DNA of 64,000 nt from DATLWN01 sp963764315 (GCA_963764315.1 CAVXSB010000009.1:342723-406722), one strand, 5' to 3'. Shown: positions 43,511 to 52,713, counted from the first letter of the stretch. Translations and numbers: made by a program. Notes: generated by a model from the sequence alone, not told the origin.

Positions 43511-43582
43511 ACGCTTGTCAGTGTCAGCTTGATGGCAAGCAGACAGTGACAAGCGTGGGGACGGTGAACACCGCCCCCACGC
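43511..43582 (-). promoter_or_regulatory. Two overlapping, mutually exclusive hairpins between gap and pgk
   Basis: Hairpin A (43511-43556) pairs ACGCTTGTCA-type arms over 14 of 15 bases, with a nested GCTTG/CAAGC stem. Hairpin B (43553-43582) pairs GCGTGGGG/CCCCACGC with a nested CGGTG/CACCG stem. They share four bases (GCGT), so both cannot form fully. There is no T-run. Likely roles are mRNA processing, stability or attenuation in the operon. Confidence 0.55.
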
Positions 43583-43589
43583 CCCAGCC

Positions 43590-44588
43590 TTACTTGGCCA
43601 CGTGGCGCACCAGGCGCATCATGTTGCAGGTGTAGCCGTACTCGTTGTCGTACCAGGACACGACCTTGATGAAGGTACCGTCCAGGGCGATGCCGGCTTC
43701 GGCATCGAAGGTGGACGGTGCGGCGTTGCCGCGGAAGTCGGTGGAGACCACCTTCTCATCGGTGTAGCCCAGCACGCCCTTGAGCTCGCCCTCGGAGGCG
43801 GCCTTCATGGCCTTGCAGATGTCCGCGTAGGAGGCGTCCTTGTTCAGCTCCACGGTCAGGTCGACGACGGAGACGTCGGAGGTCGGCACGCGGAAGGCCA
43901 TGCCGGTCAGCTTGCCGTTCAGTTCCGGCAGCACCTTGCCCACGGCCTTGGCCGCACCGGTGGAGGACGGGATGATGTTCTCCAGGATGCCGCGGCCGCC
44001 GCGCCAGTCCTTCATCGAGGGGCCGTCCACGGTCTTCTGGGTAGCGGTGGCGGCGTGCACGGTGGTCATCAGGCCACGCTTGATGCCGAAGCTGTCGTTC
44101 AGCACCTTGGCAACGGGTGCCAGGCAGTTGGTGGTGCAGGAGGCGGCGGAGACGATGGCCTGGCCGGCATAGGTGTCGTGGTTGACGCCGAACACGAACA
44201 TCGGCGTGGCATCCTTGGACGGTGCGGACTGCACGACCTTCTTGGCGCCGGCGGCGATGTGCTTCTGGCAGGTCTCTTCGGTCAGGAACAGGCCGGTCGA
44301 CTCGATGACGACGTCGACGTCCAGCTCGTTCCACTTCAGGTTCGCAGGATCGCGCTCGGCGGTCAGGCGGACCTTGTTGCCGTTGACGATCAGGTTGCTG
44401 CCGTCGACCGACACCTCGCCATTGAAACGGCCGTGCACGGAATCGTACTTCAGCATATAGGCCAGGTAGTCCGGCTCCAGCAGATCGTTGATGCCGACCA
44501 CCTGCATTTCCGGGAAATCCTTGGCGATGGCGCGGAACGCCATGCGACCGATACGGCCGAAGCCGTTGATGCCAACTCGAATACTCAT
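43590..44588 (-). CDS. gap: Glyceraldehyde-3-phosphate dehydrogenase, type I
   Basis: A 332-aa enzyme. NAD-binding GINGFGRIGRMAFRA at the start, catalytic Cys in SAASCTTNCLAPV, and the C-terminal SWYDNEYGYTCNM are diagnostic. In the Calvin cycle it reduces 1,3-bisphosphoglycerate. It lies 49 bp after tkt. Two hairpins follow it before pgk. Confidence 0.97.
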   Translation of the reverse strand: MSIRVGINGFGRIGRMAFRAIAKDFPEMQVVGINDLLEPDYLAYMLKYDSVHGRFNGEVSVDGSNLIVNGNKVRLTAERDPANLKWNELDVDVVIESTGLFLTEETCQKHIAAGAKKVVQSAPSKDATPMFVFGVNHDTYAGQAIVSAASCTTNCLAPVAKVLNDSFGIKRGLMTTVHAATATQKTVDGPSMKDWRGGRGILENIIPSSTGAAKAVGKVLPELNGKLTGMAFRVPTSDVSVVDLTVELNKDASYADICKAMKAASEGELKGVLGYTDEKVVSTDFRGNAAPSTFDAEAGIALDGTFIKVVSWYDNEYGYTCNMMRLVRHVAK

Positions 44589-44637
44589 ATCACACTCCTT
44601 CTACAGTTCAATAATCAATAGGTTCAATGATCAATGC

Positions 44638-46635
44638 TTACAGGGAGGCAACGGTGGCCACGACGTTCTCGACCGTGAAACCGAACTCCTTGAACAGGGC
44701 GCCGGCCGGAGCCGACTCGCCGAAGCGATCAAGGCCGATGACCTTGCCGTTCAGGCCGACATACTTGTACCAGCAGGAGGTGACGCCGGCCTCGACCGCC
44801 ACGCGCTTGGTGACGGCGGCAGGCAGTACGGCCTCCTTGTAGGCGGCATCCTGCCCATCGAAGGCATCCGGCGACGGCATGGATACCACGCGAACCTTCG
44901 TTCCCTTCTCGGCCAGCTCGGCCTGTGCGGCCATGGCCAGCTGCACCTCGGAGCCGGTGGCGATGATGATCGCATCCGGCGTGCCCTGGCAGTCGGACAG
45001 CACGTAACCGCCGCGGGTGATATCGGCCACCTGCTGGTCGGTATAGTCCTGGCAGGGCAGGTTCTGACGGGAGAAGACGAGACAGGTTGGGCCGTCCTTG
45101 CGCTCCACAGCCTGGCGCCAGGCCACGGCGGACTCCACGGCATCGCAGGGGCGCCAGGTGCGCATGTTCGGGATCAGGCGCAGCGTGGCGGTCTGCTCGA
45201 CCGGCTGATGGGTCGGGCCGTCCTCGCCCAGACCGATGGAGTCATGGGTGTAGACGAAGATCGAGGGCACCTTCATCAGCGCGGCCATGCGCAGGGCGTT
45301 ACGCGCATACTCGGAGAACATCAGGAAGGTGGCGCCGAAGACGGTGATACCGCCGTGCAGGGTCATGCCGTTCATGGCAGCGGACATGCCGAACTCGCGT
45401 ACGCCCCAGTGCATGTAGTTGCCGGCGCGCTCGGTCTTGGAGAAGGCCACGGCCTCCGGCCACAGGGTGTTGTTCGAAGGTGCCAGGTCCGCAGAGCCGC
45501 CGACGATTTCCGGCAGCGCCTTGGCGATGGTGCCGATGGTCTTGCCGGAGGCCACGCGGGTGGCCCAGCCCGGCTTGTCGGCACGCAGCTGATTGATCCA
45601 GCCTTCGATGGCGGCATCCCAGCCGTCCGGCAGTTCGCCCGCCATGCGGCGCTCGAACTCGGCGGCCAGCTCCGGATGAGCGGTGCGGTAGGACGCGAAG
45701 GCAGCGTTCCAGTCAGCCTCGGCCTTGGCACCCTTGGCCTTGGCATCCCAGCCGGCATAGACGTCGGCCGGAATCTCGAACGGGGCGGCATCCCAGCCCA
45801 GCTCCTTGCGCACCAGTGCCACTTCCTCGTCGCCGAGTGCCGCACCGTGACAGTCGTGGCTGCCGGCCTTGTTCGGGGAGCCGTAGCCGATGACGGTCTT
45901 GCAGCAGATCATGGTCGGGCGCTCCGTTTCGGCGCGCGCGGTCTCGATGGCCTGGGTCAGCTCTGCGGCGTCATGGCCGTTGACGTTCGGGATCACCTGC
46001 CAGCCGTAGGCCTCGAAGCGCTTCGGCGTGTCGTCGGTGAACCAGCCCTCGACATGGCCGTCGATGGAGATGCCGTTGTCGTCGTAGAAGCAGATCAGCT
46101 TGCCCAGGCCCAGGGTGCCGGCCAGCGAGCAGGCCTCGTGCGAGATGCCTTCCATCATGCAGCCGTCGCCCAGGAACACATAGGTGTTGTGGTCGACGAT
46201 GGTGTGGCCCGGCTTGTTGAAGCGGCCGGCCAGCATCTGCTCGGCGATGGCCATGCCCACGGCATTGGTGATGCCCTGGCCCAGCGGGCCTGTCGTGGTC
46301 TCGATACCCGGGGCATAGCCGTATTCCGGGTGGCCCGGGGTCTTCGAATGCAGCTGGCGGAAGTTCTTCAGCTCGCTCATCGGCAGGTCGTAGCCGGTCA
46401 GGTGCAGCAGCGAGTAAATCAGCATGGAGCCGTGGCCGTTGGACAGCACGAAACGGTCCCGGTCGGCCCATTTCGGGTTGGCCGGATTGTGGCGCATATA
46501 GTCGTTCCACAGCACCTCGGCGATGTCGGCCATGCCCATCGGCGCGCCCGGATGGCCGGAATTGGCCTTCTGCACCGCGTCCATGGACAGGGCGCGAATG
46601 GCGTTGGCCAAATGCCTGCGATTGTTCTTGGTCAT
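44638..46635 (-). CDS. tkt: Transketolase
   Basis: A 665-aa, full-length thiamine-diphosphate enzyme. ANAIRALSMDAVQKANSGHPGAPMGMADIAEVLW is the classical start; the ThDP motif is VFLGDGCMMEGISHEA; GGSADLAPSNNT and FVYTHDSIGLGEDGPTHQPVEQ are in the second domain. It moves two-carbon units when ribulose-5-phosphate is regenerated. It lies 30 bp after glpX in the operon. Confidence 0.98.
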   Translation of the reverse strand: MTKNNRRHLANAIRALSMDAVQKANSGHPGAPMGMADIAEVLWNDYMRHNPANPKWADRDRFVLSNGHGSMLIYSLLHLTGYDLPMSELKNFRQLHSKTPGHPEYGYAPGIETTTGPLGQGITNAVGMAIAEQMLAGRFNKPGHTIVDHNTYVFLGDGCMMEGISHEACSLAGTLGLGKLICFYDDNGISIDGHVEGWFTDDTPKRFEAYGWQVIPNVNGHDAAELTQAIETARAETERPTMICCKTVIGYGSPNKAGSHDCHGAALGDEEVALVRKELGWDAAPFEIPADVYAGWDAKAKGAKAEADWNAAFASYRTAHPELAAEFERRMAGELPDGWDAAIEGWINQLRADKPGWATRVASGKTIGTIAKALPEIVGGSADLAPSNNTLWPEAVAFSKTERAGNYMHWGVREFGMSAAMNGMTLHGGITVFGATFLMFSEYARNALRMAALMKVPSIFVYTHDSIGLGEDGPTHQPVEQTATLRLIPNMRTWRPCDAVESAVAWRQAVERKDGPTCLVFSRQNLPCQDYTDQQVADITRGGYVLSDCQGTPDAIIIATGSEVQLAMAAQAELAEKGTKVRVVSMPSPDAFDGQDAAYKEAVLPAAVTKRVAVEAGVTSCWYKYVGLNGKVIGLDRFGESAPAGALFKEFGFTVENVVATVASL

Positions 46636-46665
46636 CGGTCTATACCCCTTCAGCTTTTTTATTGA

Positions 46666-47619
46666 TTAGACGTGAACTGTGGTCTGCACGCGGCGGACAT
46701 TGGCCACGCCGCCGTCGAGCACGACGGTGTCGGTGGTCATGAATTTGCCGCCGGCGTCGATGCCGGTCTTGACGTGGTGCACATAGGCGCCGCTGGTCAG
46801 GCCGGTGGCGATGAACAGCACATCGTCGCTGGTGACGAGTTCGTCACGGGCCAGCATGCGCTTGGTGTCGATGCCTTCCTTCTTGCAAAGCTCGATCTCG
46901 AAATCCTTCTGCGGCGCCATGCGCCCGAACATCTCCGCACCCATGGCGCGCGCGGCGCAGGCGGTGACGATGCCCTCGGGGGTGCCGCCGATGCCGAACA
47001 GGGCGTCACAGCCCATGTTCAGAATGGCCTGGATGGCGCCGTTGACGTCGCCGTCGGTGGCCAGACGCACCTTGGCGCCGCAGCCGTAGATCTCCTGCAG
47101 CAGCGTCTGGTGACGCGGCTTGTCGAGTACGAAGACCTTAACCTCGCGGATGTCCTTGCCCATGGCGCGCGCCAGCTGGTGCAGGCGCTCGGCGGTGGGG
47201 GCCTCGGGGTCGATCTTGCCGCGCGCCGCTTTCGGGTACACCTGCTTGTCCATGTAGAAGCAGGAGCCCGGGCGGTACATGGCGCCCTCGGGGGCGGCGG
47301 CCAGCGTCACGATGGAGCCCGGCATGTCCTTGGCGAACAGGTTGGTGCCCTCGATGGGGTCGACGGCGATATCCACGCCCACGCCCTCACCGGTGCCGAC
47401 GGACTCGCCGTCGTACAGGGCCGGGGCCTCGTCCTTGGCGCCTTCGCCGATGACGACGGTGCCGCGCATGGGCACGCGGTTGATGCGCTCACGCATGGCA
47501 TCCACGGCCAAGCCGTCGCCTTCGTCCTTTTTGCCGGAGCCGACGAACGGTGCGCAGGCGCGGGCTGCGGCCTCGCAGACTTCGACGAGGTCAATCTTCA
47601 GATCAGCGACGCTGGTCAT
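46666..47619 (-). CDS. glpX: Class II fructose-1,6-/sedoheptulose-1,7-bisphosphatase
   Basis: A 317-aa GlpX-type enzyme. VVIGEGAKDEAPALYDGE, the metal-binding VDPIEGTNLFA and LATDGDVNGAI are typical. In autotrophs it serves as both FBPase and SBPase. The ATG at 47619 is chosen over a longer frame. It is the second gene of the operon, following suhB by 86 bp. A PPi-dependent phosphofructokinase is encoded nearby, which could do the same step reversibly. Confidence 0.95.
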   Translation of the reverse strand: MTSVADLKIDLVEVCEAAARACAPFVGSGKKDEGDGLAVDAMRERINRVPMRGTVVIGEGAKDEAPALYDGESVGTGEGVGVDIAVDPIEGTNLFAKDMPGSIVTLAAAPEGAMYRPGSCFYMDKQVYPKAARGKIDPEAPTAERLHQLARAMGKDIREVKVFVLDKPRHQTLLQEIYGCGAKVRLATDGDVNGAIQAILNMGCDALFGIGGTPEGIVTACAARAMGAEMFGRMAPQKDFEIELCKKEGIDTKRMLARDELVTSDDVLFIATGLTSGAYVHHVKTGIDAGGKFMTTDTVVLDGGVANVRRVQTTVHV

Positions 47620-47705
47620 TTTAATACTCCCCTGAACTGGCTGGTGAGCCGCGCATACTAGCGGATAACCCGCTAAAAAGCGAGTGCATGGTAACCCAAC
47701 TGTTT

Positions 47706-48509
47706 TTAGGCATTGTGCTCCAATATGGCGAGCAGGGCGGCGTGCAGCGGCGCATTGGCGCCGGCGACGATGGAGGAAACAAGGTGGGCCTCGGCAAACG
47801 GATCGGCGCCGGCGAGATCCGTGGTGACGGCTCCGGCCTCGGCGGCCAGCAGGGAGCCGCCGGCGAAATCCCACAGCTTCTGGCCGCCGTGGATGATGAA
47901 CTGGCCGCGCCCGGCCGCCAGCCAGGCCCATTCCAGGGCACAGCTGCCGATATTGCGCTGGCTGCGGTAGGCCTTGCCGCCGGCGAGCCGTACGCGCAGC
48001 GGCTCGGCTAGGCGCTTGAAGTCGATGAAACCGACGGCCTGCTTCAGCGCATGCGCGGGCGAGGCGTGCATCGGCCGGCCGTTGAGCCGGGCCCCGCCGC
48101 CCATCACCGCCTCGAAGGTCTCGCCGCGCACAGGATCGTGGATGCAGGCCAGCACCGGCCGCCCATCCTCAATCAGGGCCACGGCCGAGGCGAAGCAGGG
48201 GAAGGCGGCGGTGAAATTGCTGGTGCCGTCCAGCGGGTCGACGCACCAGAAGCGCCCGCCGCGGCTGAGACAGGCCTGCTGTTCGGCCTCGTCCATCTCC
48301 TCGCCCAGAAAACGAATATCAGGATCCAGCGCCTTGAGCTGCTTGCGGATGAAGTTTTGGCAGTGCAGATCGGTTTCGGTGACGACGGAGCCGTCCTGTT
48401 TGGTTGCCGCCTCGCCGCCCCGGGACGCGAATGCGGGCAGCAGGATGTCGCGGCCCGCCTCGCCGAGCAGCTCGGCGACGGCGCGGCTATACCTGTTCGC
48501 TGGATGCAA
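47706..48509 (-). CDS. suhB: Inositol monophosphatase family protein
   Basis: A 267-aa metal-dependent phosphatase. Motifs: FLGEEMD, VDPLDGTSNFTAAFPCFA, and KLWDFAGGSLLAAEAGA, the three metal-binding blocks of the family. The reaction could be on inositol phosphate, 3'-phosphoadenosine phosphate or a sugar bisphosphate. The same gene opens the cbb3 operon of A. ferrooxidans. The start is TTG at 48509 behind a GGGGAGAGG site. It is divergent from pfp, separated by 99 bp. Confidence 0.88.
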   Translation of the reverse strand: MHPANRYSRAVAELLGEAGRDILLPAFASRGGEAATKQDGSVVTETDLHCQNFIRKQLKALDPDIRFLGEEMDEAEQQACLSRGGRFWCVDPLDGTSNFTAAFPCFASAVALIEDGRPVLACIHDPVRGETFEAVMGGGARLNGRPMHASPAHALKQAVGFIDFKRLAEPLRVRLAGGKAYRSQRNIGSCALEWAWLAAGRGQFIIHGGQKLWDFAGGSLLAAEAGAVTTDLAGADPFAEAHLVSSIVAGANAPLHAALLAILEHNA

Positions 48510-48608
48510 TGTCCTCTCCCCGTCTCCCCCCGCAATTGTCCGCGGGCAATTGCCCGGGGGCGTGCTAAGCTAGGGCACGCCAAATCGAATGTATCCGGGA
48601 GGTGGGCC

Positions 48609-49787
48609 GTGCTCAAGGGAAAGATGGTCATTGGCCAGTCCGGAGGACCGACGGTGGTGATCAACCAGTCGTTGGTGGGCGCGGTGCTGGCAGCGCGCAA
48701 ACGCCAGGAAATCACCGGTATCCTGGGTGCCCGCCACGGCATCGCCGGCATCATGGCCGAGGATTTCGTCGATCTGACCACGCAGAGTAAGGGGCAGCTG
48801 GAGCGCATCGCCCATACCCCGGCCGCCGCCTTGGGCTCGGTGCGCCTGAAGCCGGGACATGCCGAATGCCAGCGCGTGCTCGAGGTCTTCCAGAAGCACG
48901 ATGTGCGCTATTTCTTCTATATCGGCGGCAACGATTCGGCCGAGACCGCCCATATCATAGCCGAGATGGCGAAGGCGGCGCATTACGCGTTCTGCACCGT
49001 GCACATCCCGAAGACCATCGACAACGATCTGAAGGTGACCGACCACTGCCCGGGCTTCGCCTCGGCGGCGCGCTTCGTGGCGCTCGCCTTCATGGGCGAT
49101 GATAAGGACAACCGGGCCCTGTCCGGGGTCAAGATCAACGTCGTCATGGGCCGTCATGCGGGCTTTCTGACCGCCGCATCGGCGCTCGCCTGCCAGGACG
49201 ACGACGATGGTCCGCACCTGATCTACCTGCCTGAGCGGATCTTCGACACGGGGCGCTTCCAGGCGGATGTGAAACGCGTGTACGGTAAGCTCGGGCGCTG
49301 CGTCATCGCCGTGTCCGAGGGCATCGCCGATGCCGAGGGCAATCCCATCGCCAGCACCGGCGAGCGCGACTCGCACGGCAATGTGCAGCTGTCCGGCACC
49401 GGCGCTCTGGGCGATCGCCTGGCCGGCCTCGTCAAGGACGCCTTCCCCGGCAAGAGGGTGCGTGTGCGCGCCGACACCTTCGGCTATCTGCAGCGCAGCT
49501 TCCCGACCATCGTCTCCGAGGTCGATGCCATGGAGGCGCGTATGGTCGGCAAGTTCGCCGTCAAGCATGCGGTCAAGGAACGGGATAATGGCTCGGTGGC
49601 CATCCGCCGGCTCAAGAACAAGCCCTACGAGAGCGCCTGCTTCATCACGCCGCTGTATTCGGTGGCGCGCGAGGCCACGTGCATGCGCGATGCCTTCATC
49701 AATGCCGACGGCAATCACATCACCGACGAATGGCTGGATTATGTGCGCCCGCTGGTCGGCAAGCTGCCGAAGATGGGCCGGCTCTAG
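48609..49787 (+). CDS. pfp: PPi-dependent 6-phosphofructokinase
   Basis: A 392-aa phosphofructokinase. The N-terminal GQSGGPTVVINQS and the catalytic IPKTIDNDL are present; GGNDSAETA takes the place of the GGDDT/GGDG loop that separates PPi users from ATP users, pointing to pyrophosphate as phosphoryl donor. The reaction is reversible, so it can also dephosphorylate fructose-1,6- (and in some bacteria sedoheptulose-1,7-) bisphosphate while making PPi. Start GTG at 48609 after GGGAGG. It is divergent from suhB-glpX-tkt, consistent with a Calvin-cycle role. Confidence 0.93.
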   Translation: MLKGKMVIGQSGGPTVVINQSLVGAVLAARKRQEITGILGARHGIAGIMAEDFVDLTTQSKGQLERIAHTPAAALGSVRLKPGHAECQRVLEVFQKHDVRYFFYIGGNDSAETAHIIAEMAKAAHYAFCTVHIPKTIDNDLKVTDHCPGFASAARFVALAFMGDDKDNRALSGVKINVVMGRHAGFLTAASALACQDDDDGPHLIYLPERIFDTGRFQADVKRVYGKLGRCVIAVSEGIADAEGNPIASTGERDSHGNVQLSGTGALGDRLAGLVKDAFPGKRVRVRADTFGYLQRSFPTIVSEVDAMEARMVGKFAVKHAVKERDNGSVAIRRLKNKPYESACFITPLYSVAREATCMRDAFINADGNHITDEWLDYVRPLVGKLPKMGRL

Positions 49788-49876
49788 GGCTGATTTTCCC
49801 CTTTGCGGGCCGCCATGCGTCCGTCTATATCTCTGGCATCGCTATCCCGTTCGCATCCTTGTGCAGGGGGGATTCC

Positions 49877-50272
49877 ATGAAGCGGCTCCGCTTGTCGGTA
49901 TGCATGTTCAGCCTTTATCTGCCCCTGCTGTTCGCCGGCATCGTCGGCACAGGCCTTGCCCGGGATGTGGGCATCCATACGGGTGCGAATGCGGGCGATG
50001 TCAGCATCCTCTCCCCGCAGAATCATGCCGTGCTGGCCAATGGCCGAGGCATCGCCCTGGTCTTTGAGGCGCCCCCCATCCCCGGCGGCCGGCGCCTGTC
50101 CATCGCTGTGGACGGCCGCGCGCCCATCGTCGTCCATGATGCGGGTCGCTGCCCCTGCCGGGTGACACTGCCGAGGCTGGCGCCAGGCCGGCACCGCGTC
50201 GTCGTCAGGGAGGCCATGGCCGGCCGGGCGCCGGGCGGCATCGAAAGCAGGGTGAGATTTACCATCAAATAG
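49877..50272 (+). CDS. Secreted protein, tandem paralogue 1
   Basis: A 131-aa protein with a signal peptide (MKRLRLSVCMFSLYLPLLFAG, cleavage near residue 29). The mature part contains SPQNHAVLANGRGIALVFEAP, RCPCRVTLPRLAPGRHRVVVREAM. It resembles the next gene (50396-50770) along its length and probably arose by tandem duplication. The fold is probably a small immunoglobulin-like beta domain; a role is not recognised. The CPC pair could form a disulfide or bind metal. Confidence 0.75.
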   Translation: MKRLRLSVCMFSLYLPLLFAGIVGTGLARDVGIHTGANAGDVSILSPQNHAVLANGRGIALVFEAPPIPGGRRLSIAVDGRAPIVVHDAGRCPCRVTLPRLAPGRHRVVVREAMAGRAPGGIESRVRFTIK

Positions 50273-50395
50273 GGGCACCGTCGGATAGGGCGCACCATCG
50301 GCCGGGGTGGGGGGCATATTTGACCGCTGCGGCGCGGCCATCTATACCCCAGTGACATCCCCACGTCGCCTACGAACGACCCGAAGGAGGGTGCC

Positions 50396-50770
50396 ATGAA
50401 AGGATTATCGAGCCTTGTGTTCGGAGCCGCGCTGTTCCTGCTTCCCGCCCTGGCCACGACGGCCTCAGCCCAGGACATGGATACGCACAGCGGTGTCATT
50501 ACCATCCTGTCCCCGAAGAACAACGCCGTGCTGGATAGCGGTTCCGGGGTCAAGCTGAGCTACAATGTGCACCTGAGCCCCAGCGGCAACCACCTGCACA
50601 TCTATGTCGACGGCCAGGATCCGATCATCGATCGCGATGTCAGCGGCTGCCCCTGCAGCATGACCCTGCCGCACCTGGCGCCCGGCAAGCACAGCATCGT
50701 GGTCAAGGAGGCGATGGCCAACCATGTGCTTACCGGCGTGCAGAGCATGGTGATGGTCACGGTCAAATAG
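50396..50770 (+). CDS. Secreted protein, tandem paralogue 2
   Basis: A 124-aa protein with a signal peptide (GAALFLLPALATTASAQ, cleavage after about residue 25). The mature part follows paralogue 1: SPKNNAVLDSGSGVKLSYNVHL, HIYVDGQDPII, GCPCSMTLPHLAPGKHSIVVKEAM. The shared GxxCPCxxTLPxLAPGxH core is the most conserved part. The ATG follows GGAGGG. Likely periplasmic; function unknown. Confidence 0.78.
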   Translation: MKGLSSLVFGAALFLLPALATTASAQDMDTHSGVITILSPKNNAVLDSGSGVKLSYNVHLSPSGNHLHIYVDGQDPIIDRDVSGCPCSMTLPHLAPGKHSIVVKEAMANHVLTGVQSMVMVTVK

Positions 50771-50791
50771 GCTAGGGGGCATGGAGGCTTC

Positions 50792-51214
50792 GTGAGTTCC
50801 GCTGAGCAACAGAATCTGATCTATGCCCTGATCCAGGTCGTGCACAACTTCGGGGCCGTCTTCGTCATCGGCATCTCCGCCTACGGGGTATGGTGGCTGC
50901 GCCGGGAACTCCCGGTGCAGCGCCGGGTGGCGTTGTGGCTGGCCATCGCCTGGGCGGTACAGGTGGCCGGCGGCATGGCCTTCGGCGCCACCAGCTATGT
51001 CTACTACGGGCATCTGCCGGACATCCACGGCATTGCCATTGATGCCCTTTCCGTGAAGGCCACCTGCGCCGGCCTCGGCTTCATCCTCGCCGCCGGCTAT
51101 TTCGAGCTCGCCCCCCGGGGATGGTTCCGCAATGCCGTGCCCATCTGGGCCGGCTCGCTGCTGCTGGGCTGTATCGCCCTCACGGGCGCCGCCTTCCTGC
51201 GCTGGTTCTCCTGA
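50792..51214 (+). CDS. Four-helix inner-membrane protein
   Basis: A 140-aa protein with four hydrophobic spans (about 13-35, 45-66, 88-103, 116-138). His residues VVHNFGAV and YYGHLPDIHGIAI recall small cytochrome-b-like or CopD-like membrane proteins, but no family is certain. The GTG at 50792 has TGGAGG upstream. It follows the two secreted genes closely and overlaps the next gene by one base pattern (TGATG). Confidence 0.7.
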   Translation: MSSAEQQNLIYALIQVVHNFGAVFVIGISAYGVWWLRRELPVQRRVALWLAIAWAVQVAGGMAFGATSYVYYGHLPDIHGIAIDALSVKATCAGLGFILAAGYFELAPRGWFRNAVPIWAGSLLLGCIALTGAAFLRWFS

Positions 51215-51426
51215 TGCGCGATCCGGCAGGTATGAAGCTCTACCTCCGCCTGACCGGCTCCGTTTTCGCCCTCGTCACCCTCGGCCACGCCCTGCGCCTG
51301 GCCTTCCACTGGCATGTGGTGCTTGCCGGCTGGACGGTGCCGATGTGGCTGTCCTGGGTGGCCATCGCCCTGGCCGGCTCGCTGTCGATGTGGGCCTTCA
51401 GCCTCGCCGGCCGCGTCCGCCGTTGA
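51214..51426 (+). CDS. Small membrane protein, two spans
   Basis: A 70-aa protein with two hydrophobic helices (about 12-32 and 38-63). His residues HALRLAFHWH lie between or within the helices. Its ATG overlaps the stop of the previous gene, so it is translationally coupled to it. Not recognised; probably a partner of the four-helix protein. Confidence 0.6.
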   Translation: MRDPAGMKLYLRLTGSVFALVTLGHALRLAFHWHVVLAGWTVPMWLSWVAIALAGSLSMWAFSLAGRVRR

Positions 51427-51454
51427 GCACGGAAGCCCACGGCGCAAGTCAATA

Positions 51455-51480
51455 GAAAAGCGGGGCGAACCCCGCTTTTC
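51455..51480. terminator. Bidirectional terminator
   Basis: Eleven-base arms GAAAAGCGGGG / CCCCGCTTTTC with a 4-nt CGAA loop. T-runs on both strands serve the small membrane gene and the convergent OmpA-family gene. Confidence 0.85.
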
Positions 51481-51499
51481 AGCTTGGTGCCTCGGGGGT

Positions 51500-52510
51500 C
51501 TATGGGTTGACCTGAACCTTATGCTCTTCCCGGATCATCGAACGGATCTCCACCCTGCGGTTCTGGGTCCGACCGGCGGCAGTCGCATTGTCCGCCACGG
51601 GATTGGCCTCGCCTTCGCCCTTGGCCGCAATACGGCTGGCGGCCACGCCCTTGCCGACGAGGTATGCCTTCACGGATTCGGCCCGGCGCTCGGAAAGCCC
51701 CTGGTTCATCTTGGCCGAGCCGCGGTTGTCGGTGAAACCGGTGATCGCGAGGTCCGCATCGGGGTATTGGGTGGCAAACTGCACCACCTCGTCCAGTTGC
51801 GAAAATGCCGCCGGCCTCAGCTTGGCCGAGCCGGTCGCGAAGTTGGCGCCACTGAGCGTCACCGGCTTGTCCGAGAAGATCGTCTTGTACTGGGGCTCTG
51901 GCGCCGGTTGCGGCTGCGTTTCCGCGGCCACCGGAACAGGCTCCGGTTCTGATGCGCCGAAGTAATAATTGAGCCCGAGTGTGAAATTGTTGTTGTGCAG
52001 GGTGGTGCCGGTGTGTTTGGCATTGTTGCCGTCCCATTCGGCAGCGATGCCGATATCCGGCATCACCTTGTACTCGATGCCGGCGCCATAGCCCAGGGCG
52101 TTGTTGTTGACCACGGACACATAGTTGTCGCCAAGACCATCCACGCGGGCATAGCCAAGCTTGGCATACGGCAGCCATTTGCCGTAAGGCACGCCGAGCT
52201 TGAGGTTGAGGCCATAAACCTGACTGCCGTAGTTCACGGATGCCGGCGCCGCGCCTGAGCCGGCATGGGTCTTCTTGCCGTTGTAGTCATAGTAGCCCGA
52301 AAGGCCAAACAGCAGGTTGTCTTCCAGATCCCAGTTGTAGCCGGCCTCGACGCCCGCTGTGGCCGCGGTCTTACTATTCAACGAGGTGGCACTGCTGACA
52401 TTGGCGCCTGCCTTTGCGCCAATGTAAGGGCCGGCAAAATCGCTGGCCTGCGCCGCAGTCGCCCCAATCCATACAATCGCCAGTGCGGATAATACCTTAA
52501 ACCTATGCAT
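51500..52510 (-). CDS. OmpA-family outer-membrane protein
   Basis: A 336-aa protein: signal peptide (cleavage after ATAAQA, about 22), an eight-stranded beta-barrel (FAGPYIGAKAGANV to FTLGLNYYFG, about 25-190), a Pro-rich linker, and a C-terminal OmpA domain (about 215-330) with TDNRGSAKMNQGLSERRA and NRRVEI, which binds peptidoglycan. It anchors the outer membrane to the cell wall. It is monocistronic, with a terminator behind it and an AT-rich upstream region of nearly 300 bp. Confidence 0.93.
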   Translation of the reverse strand: MHRFKVLSALAIVWIGATAAQASDFAGPYIGAKAGANVSSATSLNSKTAATAGVEAGYNWDLEDNLLFGLSGYYDYNGKKTHAGSGAAPASVNYGSQVYGLNLKLGVPYGKWLPYAKLGYARVDGLGDNYVSVVNNNALGYGAGIEYKVMPDIGIAAEWDGNNAKHTGTTLHNNNFTLGLNYYFGASEPEPVPVAAETQPQPAPEPQYKTIFSDKPVTLSGANFATGSAKLRPAAFSQLDEVVQFATQYPDADLAITGFTDNRGSAKMNQGLSERRAESVKAYLVGKGVAASRIAAKGEGEANPVADNATAAGRTQNRRVEIRSMIREEHKVQVNP

Positions 52511-52713
52511 ATGAGTCCATCCTTTGGTCAGATTCGGTCATAGACAAGGTAGATCACGCAGCAATGTTGTGGATCTAGGTTGCCCTCGCAGTTATAGACA
52601 AATATTTGGCCTGGTTTCGGCAAGCTTCTATTTTAGTTCGAGTCCTGTTTAACACACCAAGCAGGATTTGAATTTGCAGTGGGGTTTCTCCGGCATTGAC
52701 CTGCGGACGGCAA

